A program made the translations under genes and the position numbers. From an uncultured Ruminococcus sp. (lineage in GTDB: Bacteria > Bacillota > Clostridia > Oscillospirales > Ruminococcaceae), in NCBI GenBank assembly GCA_946413815.1, contig CAMKMD010000005.1, positions 40,101 through 104,100 on the forward strand: 64,000 nucleotides of DNA, written 5' to 3'. The first letter of the stretch is position 1. Each line of letters begins with the position of its first letter. The notes under the pieces were generated by a model. It was not told where the DNA came from. It made no database searches and saw only the letters and a list, made by a program, of their open reading frames with translations. This document shows positions 11,121 to 19,397 of the stretch, piece by piece.

Positions 11121-12437
11121 TTACAGGGGAATGGGATTCTCCATATCATCAAATACGTTCATTATCTTATCGACATAGTAGCTGTCAAAGGTGCCGAGGA
11201 ATTTGTCGTTAAGGGGTATATCATGCTCCTCTCCCGACTCCATATCCTTGAGCTTTGCCTTGCCCTCTGATATCTCATTGTCACCGATAACAACAGTGAA
11301 AGCTGCGCCTATCTTATTGGCGTACTTCATCTGTGCCTTGATGCCTCTGTCCATTACGTCATACTCTGCATAGTAACCGTACTCACGCACCTGTTTTGCA
11401 AGCTTCAGACATACCGTATAGGCTTCATCGCCCATCGCTGCAAGATAGAGCTCGCACCTTCTGGGTGTGAGGTAATCACAGCCCTGCTTCTCCATAACAA
11501 GAAGGAGTCTTTCAATACCCATAGCAAAGCCGAGTGCCGGAACATGGTGTCCGCTGAGTTCCTCAATAAGTCCGTCGTAGCGTCCGCCGCCGCAGACAGT
11601 GCCCTGTGCGCCGATCTCTGTGGTGACAAACTCGAATACAGTCTTGGTGTAGTAGTCAAGACCTCTTACTATCCTCGGATCGATGCTGTACTCTATCTCA
11701 AGTGTATCAAGGTATAACTTCAGTTTCTCAAAGTGATCACGGCATTCATCGCAGAGATAATCGAGGATTATAGGTGCGTCCTTGCCTATCTCATGACACT
11801 CGGGCACCTTGCAGTCAAGAAGGCGCATCGGGTTCTTCTCAAGTCTCTCATGGCAGGTGCCGCAGAGCTTGTCCTTGTGTGCACCGAAATACTCTCTGAG
11901 AGCCTTGTGGTACTCTGCACGGCACGTCGGACAGCCTATGGAGTTGATAAGAAGCTTTACATTCTTTATCTCAAGGCGTCTGAGTATAGTAGAGGCAAGA
12001 GAGATTATCTCAGCATCTGCTGCAGGTGAATCGCTGCCGGCCATCTCGAGGCCGAACTGATGGAACTCACGGAGTCTTCCAGCCTGAGGTCTCTCATGGC
12101 GGAAGCATGAAAGGGTATAGTATACTCTCTGAGGAAGCGCTTCGTTGAGAAGTCCGTTCTGGAGCAGCGCTCTGATAACTCCGGCAGTGCCCTCCGGACG
12201 AAGGGTGAACTTCGTCTCCTTGGCCATAACGGTATACATTTCCTTCTGCACAACGTCAGTGGTCTCGCCAACAGAGCGCAGATAGAGATCGGTATTCTCA
12301 AAGGTAGGTACCCTTATCTCTCCGAAGCCATAGCTCTCGGCAGTCTCGCGGGCTATCTTCTCTATAGTATGCCATTTGTGAACGTCTCTCGGGATTACGT
12401 CCTCAGTTCCGTTCGGTCTTTTGATATTAAGTGCCAT
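11121..12437 (-). CDS. hisS: histidyl-tRNA synthetase
   Basis: Charges tRNA-His. The 438 residues have class II motif 2 (FRHERPQAGRLREFHQFG), the histidine-binding motifs GLDYYTKTVFEF and the motif 3 GFAMGIERL, plus a C-terminal anticodon-binding domain. Unlike most HisRS it contains cysteine pairs in the middle (CPTC...CGTC...C..C, about residues 165-235), a putative metal-binding insertion found in some Clostridial enzymes. The start has AAGGAG upstream. It is followed by no gene in the same direction, and mgsA lies upstream across a hairpin. Confidence 0.95.
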   Translation of the reverse strand: MALNIKRPNGTEDVIPRDVHKWHTIEKIARETAESYGFGEIRVPTFENTDLYLRSVGETTDVVQKEMYTVMAKETKFTLRPEGTAGVIRALLQNGLLNEALPQRVYYTLSCFRHERPQAGRLREFHQFGLEMAGSDSPAADAEIISLASTILRRLEIKNVKLLINSIGCPTCRAEYHKALREYFGAHKDKLCGTCHERLEKNPMRLLDCKVPECHEIGKDAPIILDYLCDECRDHFEKLKLYLDTLEIEYSIDPRIVRGLDYYTKTVFEFVTTEIGAQGTVCGGGRYDGLIEELSGHHVPALGFAMGIERLLLVMEKQGCDYLTPRRCELYLAAMGDEAYTVCLKLAKQVREYGYYAEYDVMDRGIKAQMKYANKIGAAFTVVIGDNEISEGKAKLKDMESGEEHDIPLNDKFLGTFDSYYVDKIMNVFDDMENPIPL

Positions 12438-12462
12438 ATGATCTCTCCTTATATATACATGA

Positions 12463-12489
12463 AAACTGTCCCTTGATCAGGGACAGTTT
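12463..12489. terminator. hairpin between mgsA-like gene and hisS
   Basis: An 11-bp stem, AAACTGTCCCT against AGGGACAGTTT, with a five-base loop. On the minus strand it is followed by TTC and then an AT-rich stretch, so it is a moderate terminator for the minD-mgsA unit. Confidence 0.65.
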
Positions 12490-12511
12490 ATTATTATCTG
12501 CTGTCAGCTTC

Positions 12512-12913
12512 TCAGATAGGAGAAGCGCCGCCCTCACGCCAGTCAAGGTCGCCTCTCTCAAGTGCGAGGATAAGTGCCTCGGCAGTGGCGATATTTGTGG
12601 CTACAGGAACATTATGGACATCACAGAGCCTGAGAAGGTTCATGTCGTTGACATCGTTTGCCTTGGGATTGATAGGATCCCTGAAAAACAGCAGTATATC
12701 TACCTCGTTGCATGAGAGGAGGGCAACTATCTGCTCTGCTCCGCCTCTGCCGCTGAGGTAACGCTTGATAGGAAGTCCGGTAGCCTCACTTACCTGCTTA
12801 CCGGTCGTATTTGTAGCTAACAGTGAATGCTTGGACAGGATTCCGCAGTAAGCGCTGCAGAACTGTACCATCAGTTCTTTCTTTGCATCATGTGCTATTA
12901 TGGCGATCTTCAT
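12512..12913 (-). CDS. mgsA: methylglyoxal synthase-like protein with altered active site
   Basis: The 133 residues clearly align with MgsA (MKIAIIAHDAKKE start, ATNTTG phosphate site, LLFFRDP, LLRLCDVHNVPVATN). MgsA converts dihydroxyacetone phosphate to methylglyoxal. However, residues essential in the E. coli enzyme appear changed. The GGDQQ motif holding Asp71 reads GGAEQ. The PHDPDV motif holding His98 and Asp101 reads ANDVND, so both appear as Asn. Asp20 (AHD) and Asp91 (RDP) remain. It may be a distinct subfamily with another reaction or a regulatory role. It is 32 bases downstream of the minD-like gene and probably cotranscribed. Confidence 0.75.
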   Translation of the reverse strand: MKIAIIAHDAKKELMVQFCSAYCGILSKHSLLATNTTGKQVSEATGLPIKRYLSGRGGAEQIVALLSCNEVDILLFFRDPINPKANDVNDMNLLRLCDVHNVPVATNIATAEALILALERGDLDWREGGASPI

Positions 12914-12945
12914 AATATCTGTCCTTTCCCCGCTAAGCGGTAGTA

Positions 12946-13683
12946 TTAAGAGGTTTTTATAGTAAGGGGAACAAATTCTCCGTCCAGTCTCTTGGAGATG
13001 GCGTCAAATGCCTTGAGTGCATCGGAATCAGTTGGGATAGGCGTACCCTTTCCGGTAGCAACTGTGGCTTTGAAGTCATCCGGTATAACACCGATAAGCT
13101 GAACGCCTACCTTGTCGATGATCTCGTCAAGGTTTGTAACGAGCTTGTCGCCGATGACCTTCTTGCTGATCTTGTTGATGATAAGTCTCTGGCTCTTGTT
13201 GCCTCTGTTATAGAACTCATCGGACATAAGTCCTGCGTCTCTGATACATACAGGATCCGGAGTAGATACAACAAGGATAAGATTTGCCTGTTCAACAATA
13301 TCGAATACATGAGAGTTGATACCTGCGCCGGTATCAATGATGATGTAATCGAAGTATTTCTTTACGGAACGGCATATCTCTACTATCTGCTCAGCTTTGA
13401 CGCTGGTAAGTGTCTTGGGAGCGCAGAGAAGATTGAGATTGGTCGCCATTGGTACGGAAGCAACGGCATCAAGTGCCTGCTTTCTTCCGGCGAGAACGTC
13501 GCCCAGGTCGTATTTGATAGTGTCCTCGATGCCGAACATGATGTCAAGACATCTGAGACCGAAATCCAGCTCGATAAGGAGTGTACGGCGTCCCTGCTTT
13601 GCGAGAGCATATCCGAGTCCTGCACAGACAGTTGACTTGCCGGTGCCGCCCTTACCTGATGTAACTGCAATTATTTTAGACAT
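12946..13683 (-). CDS. minD: MinD/ParA-family ATPase
   Basis: A 245-residue deviant Walker A ATPase: KGGTGKST near residue 10, switch I and II (DFGLRCLD, DTGAG) as in MinD. MinD places the division septum by recruiting MinC to the membrane. Two features are unusual. The C-terminus (EFVPLTIKTS) lacks the Lys/Phe-rich amphipathic helix that anchors MinD. No minC or minE is adjacent. The start ATG at 13683 follows AAGGAC; an upstream in-frame start eight codons earlier is less likely. It could be another MinD-like positioning ATPase. Confidence 0.75.
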   Translation of the reverse strand: MSKIIAVTSGKGGTGKSTVCAGLGYALAKQGRRTLLIELDFGLRCLDIMFGIEDTIKYDLGDVLAGRKQALDAVASVPMATNLNLLCAPKTLTSVKAEQIVEICRSVKKYFDYIIIDTGAGINSHVFDIVEQANLILVVSTPDPVCIRDAGLMSDEFYNRGNKSQRLIINKISKKVIGDKLVTNLDEIIDKVGVQLIGVIPDDFKATVATGKGTPIPTDSDALKAFDAISKRLDGEFVPLTIKTS

Positions 13684-13775
13684 AGTTCGTCCTTTCCGGA
13701 TCCTCATCCGCTGGTTAGGTTAAATCTTTGGCAGACCTGATCCAATAACTGATTAATTACAATAATCTACATTAT

Positions 13776-13804
13776 AGTATATCACAAAAAGCAGAATTTG
13801 TCAA
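13776..13804 (-). promoter_or_regulatory. promoter of the minD-mgsA unit
   Basis: On the minus strand TTGACA (13799-13804) and TATACT (13776-13781) with a 17-base spacer, roughly 90 bases before the minD start. Confidence 0.75.
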
Positions 13805-13884
13805 AGATGTTTTTTGTACAGAACAGAAGATTGTGCAAATCAGCGCTTTTCATAGTCTTCTATTGTGCATATCGTACAAAGGCA

Positions 13885-14388
13885 TCAGTTATTATCCAGT
13901 GCTTCAGTTATTTTTCTGACAGTTTTTTCTATTCCGCAGCCTGTTTCGTCAATGACAATATCTGCATATTTTTCATACAGGACAGTTCTTTCCCGGTACA
14001 GGCCGGACAAGGTCTGGCCGCTGCGGATGACCACTCCCCTGTTCTTTATATTGCCCAGACGATATCTCAGCTTGCGGTATTCAAGCTTCAGGTAGACAAC
14101 GGTACCTATGGACTTCAGATGTTTCATGGCCTCCCTGCCATAGACTACACTGCCGCCCGTGGCAATGACAGACTTGTGTACATCAAGCTGTGAGCACACT
14201 CTGTTCTCGGCTGCGATAAAGCCGTCTATGCCCTCTGCTTCGATGATATCACGGAGTTTCCTGCCCTCTTTCTCCTGTATGACAAGATCCGTGTCTATAA
14301 AGCTGCAGCCGAGGACTTTTGCAAGTATGACACCCACGGTGCTCTTCCCGACACCGGGCATACCGATAAGTATTATATTATCCTTCAT
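13885..14388 (-). CDS. aroK: shikimate kinase
   Basis: Phosphorylates shikimate at the 3-hydroxyl in aromatic amino acid synthesis. The 167 residues show the P-loop GMPGVGKST at residues 9-17, the shikimate-binding Asp in DTDLVIQEKEG, the GGS motif (ATGGSVVY) and the lid arginine (NIKNRGVVIR). GGAGGGG lies upstream of the ATG. No other aro genes are adjacent. It is read divergently from the radical SAM gene. Confidence 0.92.
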   Translation of the reverse strand: MKDNIILIGMPGVGKSTVGVILAKVLGCSFIDTDLVIQEKEGRKLRDIIEAEGIDGFIAAENRVCSQLDVHKSVIATGGSVVYGREAMKHLKSIGTVVYLKLEYRKLRYRLGNIKNRGVVIRSGQTLSGLYRERTVLYEKYADIVIDETGCGIEKTVRKITEALDNN

Positions 14389-14536
14389 ATTATCCCCTCC
14401 GGACTTACAGGTCTATAATATGATTGTACATCTTTACAGGAAGATTGTCAATAGTCTGTCAGTCTTCCGGAGAAAGAATTTGACTTTCATCTTCATACAT
14501 GGTAAGATAGGATAGCTGATACCGGAGGTGAACAGA

Positions 14537-15475
14537 ATGCATACAAGCCCTTTTCCTTATTCCTGTGACAACAAGAGATATCACACACTCAACTACCATT
14601 ACCGTACTGTATATGGCAGAAAGCTCTTCAAGGCGGTTCTTGACTGCGGCTTTTCATGCCCGAATATCGACGGCAGCTGCGGCACAGGAGGATGTATCTT
14701 CTGTGACGGCGGAAGCGGATATTTCACGACCTCCGGGCTGAGCGTCACGGAACAGCTGGCCAGGGAGTACGAAAGGATTTCCGCAAAGAACGGCGATGTA
14801 CCTGTAATAGCGTATTATCAGGCGAACACCAACACCTATGCTCCGGCGGAACGGCTCAGGGAGCTCTACAGCGAGGCCGCTGCATTCCCGCATACTGCCG
14901 GTATTTCAATAGGAACAAGAGCGGACTGCCTTCCTGATGAGGTTATGGAGGTACTGTGCTGGCTCAATAAGAAGACAGCGCTCACTGTCGAGCTCGGACT
15001 TCAGAGCGTACACGATACAACTATAGAGAGGATAAACCGCGGCTATCCGCACAGCGTCTTCCTTGAAGGCTACAACAGGCTCAAGGACAAAGGGATAAGG
15101 GTATGCCTGCATATCATCAACGGACTTCCCGGCGAGGACGGAGATATGATGGCTGAGACAGCCCGACAGGCGGGACTTCTTCATCCGGACGGAGTCAAGC
15201 TGCAGATGCTCCATGTGATACGCGGCACAAGGCTTGCGGAAATGTACGAAGCCGGAGAGATATCACTGCTTTCCCGTGAGGAGTACACGGATATCATAGT
15301 AAAGCAGCTTGAAGTGCTTCCGCCTGAGACCGTGATAGAAAGGATAACCGGCGACGGAGACAAGAAAAAGCTCATTGCACCCATGTGGAGTGCCGACAAG
15401 ATAGCCGTGCTCGGAGGTATAGACAAAAGGCTCGCGGAACTTGATACCTGGCAGGGCAGGCTTTTCAGAGAGTAA
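14537..15475 (+). CDS. TIGR01212-family radical SAM protein (YhcC-like)
   Basis: A 312-residue radical SAM enzyme. The cluster-binding cysteines occur in CGFSCPNIDGS...CIFC, the extended CX6-8CX2C spacing typical of the YhcC/TIGR01212 family. Other family marks are YYQANTNTYAP, IGTRADCLPD and ELGLQSVHDTTIERINRG. Its substrate is not established; members have been linked to tRNA or fatty-acid related chemistry only by inference. I chose ATG at 14537, since the earlier GTG at 14528 lies inside the ribosome site GGAGGTG. A shared terminator follows. Confidence 0.88.
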   Translation: MHTSPFPYSCDNKRYHTLNYHYRTVYGRKLFKAVLDCGFSCPNIDGSCGTGGCIFCDGGSGYFTTSGLSVTEQLAREYERISAKNGDVPVIAYYQANTNTYAPAERLRELYSEAAAFPHTAGISIGTRADCLPDEVMEVLCWLNKKTALTVELGLQSVHDTTIERINRGYPHSVFLEGYNRLKDKGIRVCLHIINGLPGEDGDMMAETARQAGLLHPDGVKLQMLHVIRGTRLAEMYEAGEISLLSREEYTDIIVKQLEVLPPETVIERITGDGDKKKLIAPMWSADKIAVLGGIDKRLAELDTWQGRLFRE

Positions 15476-15483
15476 GATAACAC

Positions 15484-15512
15484 AAAAGGGCGCAGCAGCG
15501 CCCTTTTATTTA
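15484..15512. terminator. bidirectional terminator
   Basis: A perfect 10-bp stem AAAAGGGCGC/GCGCCCTTTT with a four-base loop, serving the radical SAM gene on the plus strand and the bioY unit on the minus strand. Confidence 0.88.
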
Positions 15513-15883
15513 TTCCCGCATATGCCGTACCAGCGGCAGTCTCCGCAGACCTCATATAATCTGCCGGCATCTGTTATACACACCCTGACGGTCTCCTGAA
15601 AACTGCTCCAGCGCATACGCTGACCGTATGTCAGTCCGCATATCTCCATGACCTTTTCGTCATATCCGGCTGCCATACCGGATAACGAACAGCGCCCCGC
15701 TGAAAGCTCGGGGCACGGTGAACAGATACAGTCCGCGCCCATAGTTATTGCTATCTCCGGATCTTCCTCAGCAAGAAAGCGGATCACCTCCGCCATATTT
15801 CCCGTGAAGCTGTCGCTGTAGCCCTTGTTCTCAAAGAAACGGATACACAGGCCGTGATGCGGCCTCAGCTTACAGCTTTGCAT
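15506..15883 (-). CDS. DUF1284 family protein
   Basis: A 125-residue protein with the DUF1284 signature at its start (LRPHHGLCI, GYSDSFTGNM). It holds eight cysteines, including C.C..CPEL...RC and a C-terminal CGDCRWYGIC, which suggest an iron-sulfur cluster or zinc. Function is unknown. It overlaps the end of bioY by 14 bases and is therefore translated from the same message, but a biotin link is only suggested by this position. Confidence 0.75.
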   Translation of the reverse strand: MQSCKLRPHHGLCIRFFENKGYSDSFTGNMAEVIRFLAEEDPEIAITMGADCICSPCPELSAGRCSLSGMAAGYDEKVMEICGLTYGQRMRWSSFQETVRVCITDAGRLYEVCGDCRWYGICGNK

Positions 15884-16439
15884 ACTTTTTTATCCTTCCG
15901 CTTATCAGAAAAGCTGCAGCAAGCTTGAGCATATCAAACAGAACAAAAGGCGTAACACACCAGCTTATGGCTGTGGCGAAGTCAACAGCGGCAGTCTTTG
16001 CTGTGTATACCTTCATGAACCAGAATGTACCGAAGGCGTAGCAGACTGCTGTGCCTACGAGCAGCGCCGCTATCTTTATGATGCTCTCTGCCAGCTTGTT
16101 CTGTACCGGTATTTTCTCGGCGAGCCAGTATATCAGCGCTATGAAGAAGAAGCCGACAAGATATCCTCCTGTAGTACCGAGGAATACTCCGACGCCTCCG
16201 GTAAAGCCTGCAAACACAGGTATTCCCACCAGTCCGAGAAGCTCGAATACAGTTATGGAGAGCAATCCGTTCCTGCCGCCGAGAAGAAGCAGAGACAGAT
16301 AGACTGCAAAGGTCTGTAACGTGAACGGCACCGCTGTGGGTATCTCTATCCACGAGCAGACAGCGAGTATCACCGCCATAAAGGCTGTGATGACAAGTTC
16401 ACGGGTATTGAACAGCTTTTTTGATGATACATTTTCCAT
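15870..16439 (-). CDS. bioY: biotin transporter substrate-binding component BioY
   Basis: An integral membrane protein of 189 residues that captures biotin, either alone or as the S component of an ECF transporter. Six hydrophobic segments are visible, with the family marks WIEIPTAVPFTLQTFAVYL and GGTGGYLVGFF-like (GTTGGYLVGFF). No ecfA or ecfT gene is nearby. GGAGG lies upstream of the ATG. Regulation by biotin through BirA is likely because a perfect palindrome of BirA-operator type covers the -35 region. Confidence 0.93.
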   Translation of the reverse strand: MENVSSKKLFNTRELVITAFMAVILAVCSWIEIPTAVPFTLQTFAVYLSLLLLGGRNGLLSITVFELLGLVGIPVFAGFTGGVGVFLGTTGGYLVGFFFIALIYWLAEKIPVQNKLAESIIKIAALLVGTAVCYAFGTFWFMKVYTAKTAAVDFATAISWCVTPFVLFDMLKLAAAFLISGRIKKYAKL

Positions 16440-16468
16440 AATATACCTCCTGTGTGGAACTGTATCAT

Positions 16469-16497
16469 ATTATAACACACAAGAAAGGCTTTGTCAA
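16469..16497 (-). promoter_or_regulatory. bioY promoter
   Basis: On the minus strand TTGACA (16492-16497), a 17-base spacer and TATAAT (16469-16474), both consensus. The -35 is inside the right half-site of the BirA-type operator. Confidence 0.88.
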
Positions 16498-16529
16498 CCA
16501 TTAATTTGCATTTGGTTGACAAAGCCTTT
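16484..16529. promoter_or_regulatory. BirA-type biotin operator, also a terminator-like stem for copA
   Basis: A 17-bp perfect inverted repeat with a 12-base loop. Its core is TTGTCAACC, 14 bases, GGTTGACAA, which matches the known BirA operator pattern (TTGTNAACC-N14 to 16-GGTTNACAA). It overlaps the bioY -35 element, so biotinyl-BirA bound here would block transcription. It begins a few bases after the copA stop, so as RNA the same palindrome would form a strong hairpin ending leftward copA transcripts. The dual role is inference. Confidence 0.8.
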
Positions 16530-16532
16530 TCG

Positions 16533-19028
16533 CTATTCAGTTTTCAGGAGCCTGTAGCCTGCATCTGTGACTGTTTTTTTAAGCTCACTGCGGGATATCC
16601 CACTCATGAGTGTGATAACAGCTGTTCCGGACTTGTGGCTTACTTCCGCTCCGGAGACCTGCGGCAGTGATTCGAGTGCTTTCTTCACCCTTGCCTCGCA
16701 GTGCTCGCACATCATACCCTTTATATGCAGGGTAACCGTGCCGGCGAGGTCTTTACTTCCGGCTTTCCGCCTTATCCTTCTGTCATGCTTCACACTGTGT
16801 ATATCAAGCAGATTCAGCCGAAGTGCGTTGCTTACGACGCAGAAGCTTGAGAGAGACATCGCTGCCGCTCCGAACATAGGCTGAAGCGTCCAGCCTGTTA
16901 TGGGTATCCAGAGGCCGGCTGCAAGGGGGATGCCTATGACGTTATAGATGAATGCCCAGAAGAGGTTCTCATGTATATTGCGAAGAACTCCTCTGCTGAG
17001 GCGTATCGCTGCAGGCACATCGCTGAGACGACTCTTCACAAGCACGATATCCGCGGCATCAATGGCAACATCCGTTCCGGCACCTATGGCTATACCGTTA
17101 TCCGCACGGGTAAGAGCAGGAGCATCATTTATGCCGTCGCCTACCATTGTGACCTTTCCCTGAGACATAAGCCGGCGAACCTCCGCTTCCTTGCCGTCGG
17201 GAAGCACTCCTGCAACGACCTCGTCAACGCCCGCCTGTACACCTATGGCATCGGCTGTACGCTGATTGTCACCTGTCAGCATAACGACACGTATCCCCAT
17301 GTTTTTAAGCTCACTGACCGCCTGTGCGCTGTCCTCCTTGATGATGTCGGCTATGCCGGCAGCTCCCATGACTTTACCATCACAGGCAAAGAGTACGGGA
17401 GTTTTACCGTCCGCTGAAAGCTCATCGCACTTCTGCCGCAGTGCCTCAGATACCTCTGCTATACCCGAGATATAGTCAAGACTGCCGCCCGCAAGCTGCA
17501 ATCCCTTATAGACCGCTGTTACGCCGTTTCCGGCAAGCGCCGTGAAGTTTACAACAGGCTCCGGCACTATCCCACGCTCTTCTGCGGCGGCTGTTATGGC
17601 GGCGGCAAACAGATGCTCGCTGCCGTGTTCAAGCGAGACCGCCTTCTGAAGCAGTTCATTCTCGTCAATGCCGGGAGTAGTAATGATATCTGTAACTACA
17701 GGCTTTCCGGCGGTTATGGTGCCTGTCTTGTCAAGCACGGCTATCTCAGTTCGCCCTGTATTCTCAAGTGAGACCGCAGTCTTGAATAGAATGCCGTTCT
17801 TTGCTCCTACTCCGCTGCCTACCATGATAGCCACCGGAGTAGCAAGACCAAGCGCACAGGGACAGCTTATAACGAGAACAGATATTCCTCTTGCAATGGC
17901 AAATCCGGCGTCTTTTCCGACAAGCAGCCATATCACAACGGTAATGACAGCTATAACGATAACAGCAGGCACGAACACCCCGGAGACCTTATCCGCCGTC
18001 TTGGCAATGGGCGCCTTTGTCGCAGCTGCATCGCTTACCATGCGTATGACCTGAGACAGGGTGGTATCCTCGCCAACACGGGTGGCACGGCAGCGAAGGA
18101 AGCCGGTTGTATTTACTGTTCCGGCCGATACATTATCGCCGGAGTTCTTCTCCGCCGGCAGGCTCTCACCGGTAAGTGAGGCCTCATTCACGGAGCTTGT
18201 TCCTTCAAGGACGATACCGTCAACTGGTATGTTCTCTCCCGGCCTTACAAGAAAGATATCGCCGGCAGTCACCTGTTCTGCAGGTACAATCATCTCTCTG
18301 CCCTCACGCTCGATACAGGCAGTCTTCGGTGCAAGCTTCATAAGGCTTTTTATGGCGTCCGTAGTTCTGCCCTTTGAACGCGCTTCAAGTAGCTTGCCGA
18401 CGGTGATAAGCGTGAGTATCATGGCTGCCGATTCAAAATAAAGCCCGTGGAGCCTTTCATGTGACGCGGCAGTATTACCTGCGGTAATATCGGAAAGCAT
18501 GACAAACAGCTGAACAGTGCTCCAGATAAAGGATGCGCCCGAGCCCATGGCAACAAGGGCGTCCATATTCGGTGCGCGTTTTATCATGCTCCTTGTTCCG
18601 CTTATAAAAAAACGCTGGTTGATTATCATTACTGCTGCCGAGAGCAGAAGCTGCATAAGGGCATTCGCTGCCGGTACGTGCTCTATGAAGGAAGGCAGAG
18701 GCAGGCCGAGCATATTGTGTCCCATTGACAGATACATGAGCAGAAGGAGAAATATCAGTGAGGAGAGCAGCCGTTTCTTAACAGCCTCTGTACCGTCAGA
18801 CAGCTTCTGCTTCTCAGCAGATGGTGCTGTCCCCTTCACAGATGCGCCGTACCCCGCCTTTTCAACAGCGGCTATAATCGTTTCCGGCGATGCTGTCCCC
18901 TCGACTCCCATAGAGTTTGTAAGCAGGTTAACTGAACAGGCATCAACCCCGGGAACTGCGCTCACCGCCTTTTCCACACGGGCGCTGCACGCCGCACAGC
19001 TCATACCTGTAACGCTGTACCTTACCAT
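16533..19028 (-). CDS. copA: copper-translocating P-type ATPase
   Basis: Exports Cu(I) across the membrane using ATP. The 831 residues show an N-terminal heavy-metal domain with GMSCAACS (about residues 8-15), the membrane metal site CPC in [11 protein letters not shown], the phosphorylation motif [15 protein letters not shown], and the hinge [11 protein letters not shown] second heavy-metal domain with [15 protein letters not shown] sits at the extreme C-terminus (about 765-831), which is unusual because these domains are normally N-terminal. No copper chaperone or CsoR/CopY gene is adjacent. Confidence 0.93.
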   Translation of the reverse strand: MVRYSVTGMSCAACSARVEKAVSAVPGVDACSVNLLTNSMGVEGTASPETIIAAVEKAGYGASVKGTAPSAEKQKLSDGTEAVKKRLLSSLIFLLLLMYLSMGHNMLGLPLPSFIEHVPAANALMQLLLSAAVMIINQRFFISGTRSMIKRAPNMDALVAMGSGASFIWSTVQLFVMLSDITAGNTAASHERLHGLYFESAAMILTLITVGKLLEARSKGRTTDAIKSLMKLAPKTACIEREGREMIVPAEQVTAGDIFLVRPGENIPVDGIVLEGTSSVNEASLTGESLPAEKNSGDNVSAGTVNTTGFLRCRATRVGEDTTLSQVIRMVSDAAATKAPIAKTADKVSGVFVPAVIVIAVITVVIWLLVGKDAGFAIARGISVLVISCPCALGLATPVAIMVGSGVGAKNGILFKTAVSLENTGRTEIAVLDKTGTITAGKPVVTDIITTPGIDENELLQKAVSLEHGSEHLFAAAITAAAEERGIVPEPVVNFTALAGNGVTAVYKGLQLAGGSLDYISGIAEVSEALRQKCDELSADGKTPVLFACDGKVMGAAGIADIIKEDSAQAVSELKNMGIRVVMLTGDNQRTADAIGVQAGVDEVVAGVLPDGKEAEVRRLMSQGKVTMVGDGINDAPALTRADNGIAIGAGTDVAIDAADIVLVKSRLSDVPAAIRLSRGVLRNIHENLFWAFIYNVIGIPLAAGLWIPITGWTLQPMFGAAAMSLSSFCVVSNALRLNLLDIHSVKHDRRIRRKAGSKDLAGTVTLHIKGMMCEHCEARVKKALESLPQVSGAEVSHKSGTAVITLMSGISRSELKKTVTDAGYRLLKTE

Positions 19029-19057
19029 TATATCAACTCCTTTGTTATCATATACTA

Positions 19058-19086
19058 ATTATAACACTATAACCGGTTGCAGTCAA
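19058..19086 (-). promoter_or_regulatory. copA promoter with palindromic spacer
   Basis: On the minus strand TTGACT (19081-19086), 17 bases, TATAAT (19058-19063). The spacer contains the palindrome AACCGGTT (19071-19078), a possible site for a copper-responsive regulator. The regulator is not identified. Confidence 0.7.
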
Positions 19087-19131
19087 GCTGCCGGGTAAAG
19101 GTGCAGGCAGTCTCACACGAACAGTTATAAA

Positions 19132-19168
19132 TTGCCCGCAGTGATCTTTACGATCTGCCTGCGGGCAA
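19132..19168. other. intergenic hairpin
   Basis: A 10-bp stem TTGCCCGCAG/CTGCGGGCAA with a 17-base loop that contains GATC-N5-GATC. It lacks a T-run on either side, so its role is uncertain. The surrounding gap 19029-19397 holds no gene that I can see. Confidence 0.45.
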
Positions 19169-19212
19169 GATTGTTATATAAATATCATTCACAAAAAACT
19201 GACACAAAACAA

Positions 19213-19238
19213 ATGAGCCTCCTCTTCAGGAAGCTCAT
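19213..19238 (-). terminator. probable terminator of the two-component operon
   Basis: An 11-bp stem with one mismatch (ATGAGCCTCCT/AGGAAGCTCAT) and a four-base loop. On the minus strand it is followed by TTTGTTTTGTGTC and TTTTTT. It lies about 160 bases beyond the kinase stop. Confidence 0.6.
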
Positions 19239-19397
19239 CTGCCATGATATAGGGATTATTGGGGATTTAATAATATAATGTTGGGGTAAACATTATACTA
19301 CCATGAAAATCAGCTTCGGGATCTCTCCCTTAGCAACTATATTATAACCCGCTTATGTGATGATTCTGTGAAATTGATAGTCGGAATATCAACGGAA

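Noticed and set aside
19029..19397. A small gene or copper chaperone in the gap before copA
   Set aside because: No frame with a ribosome site and a CxxC motif was found.
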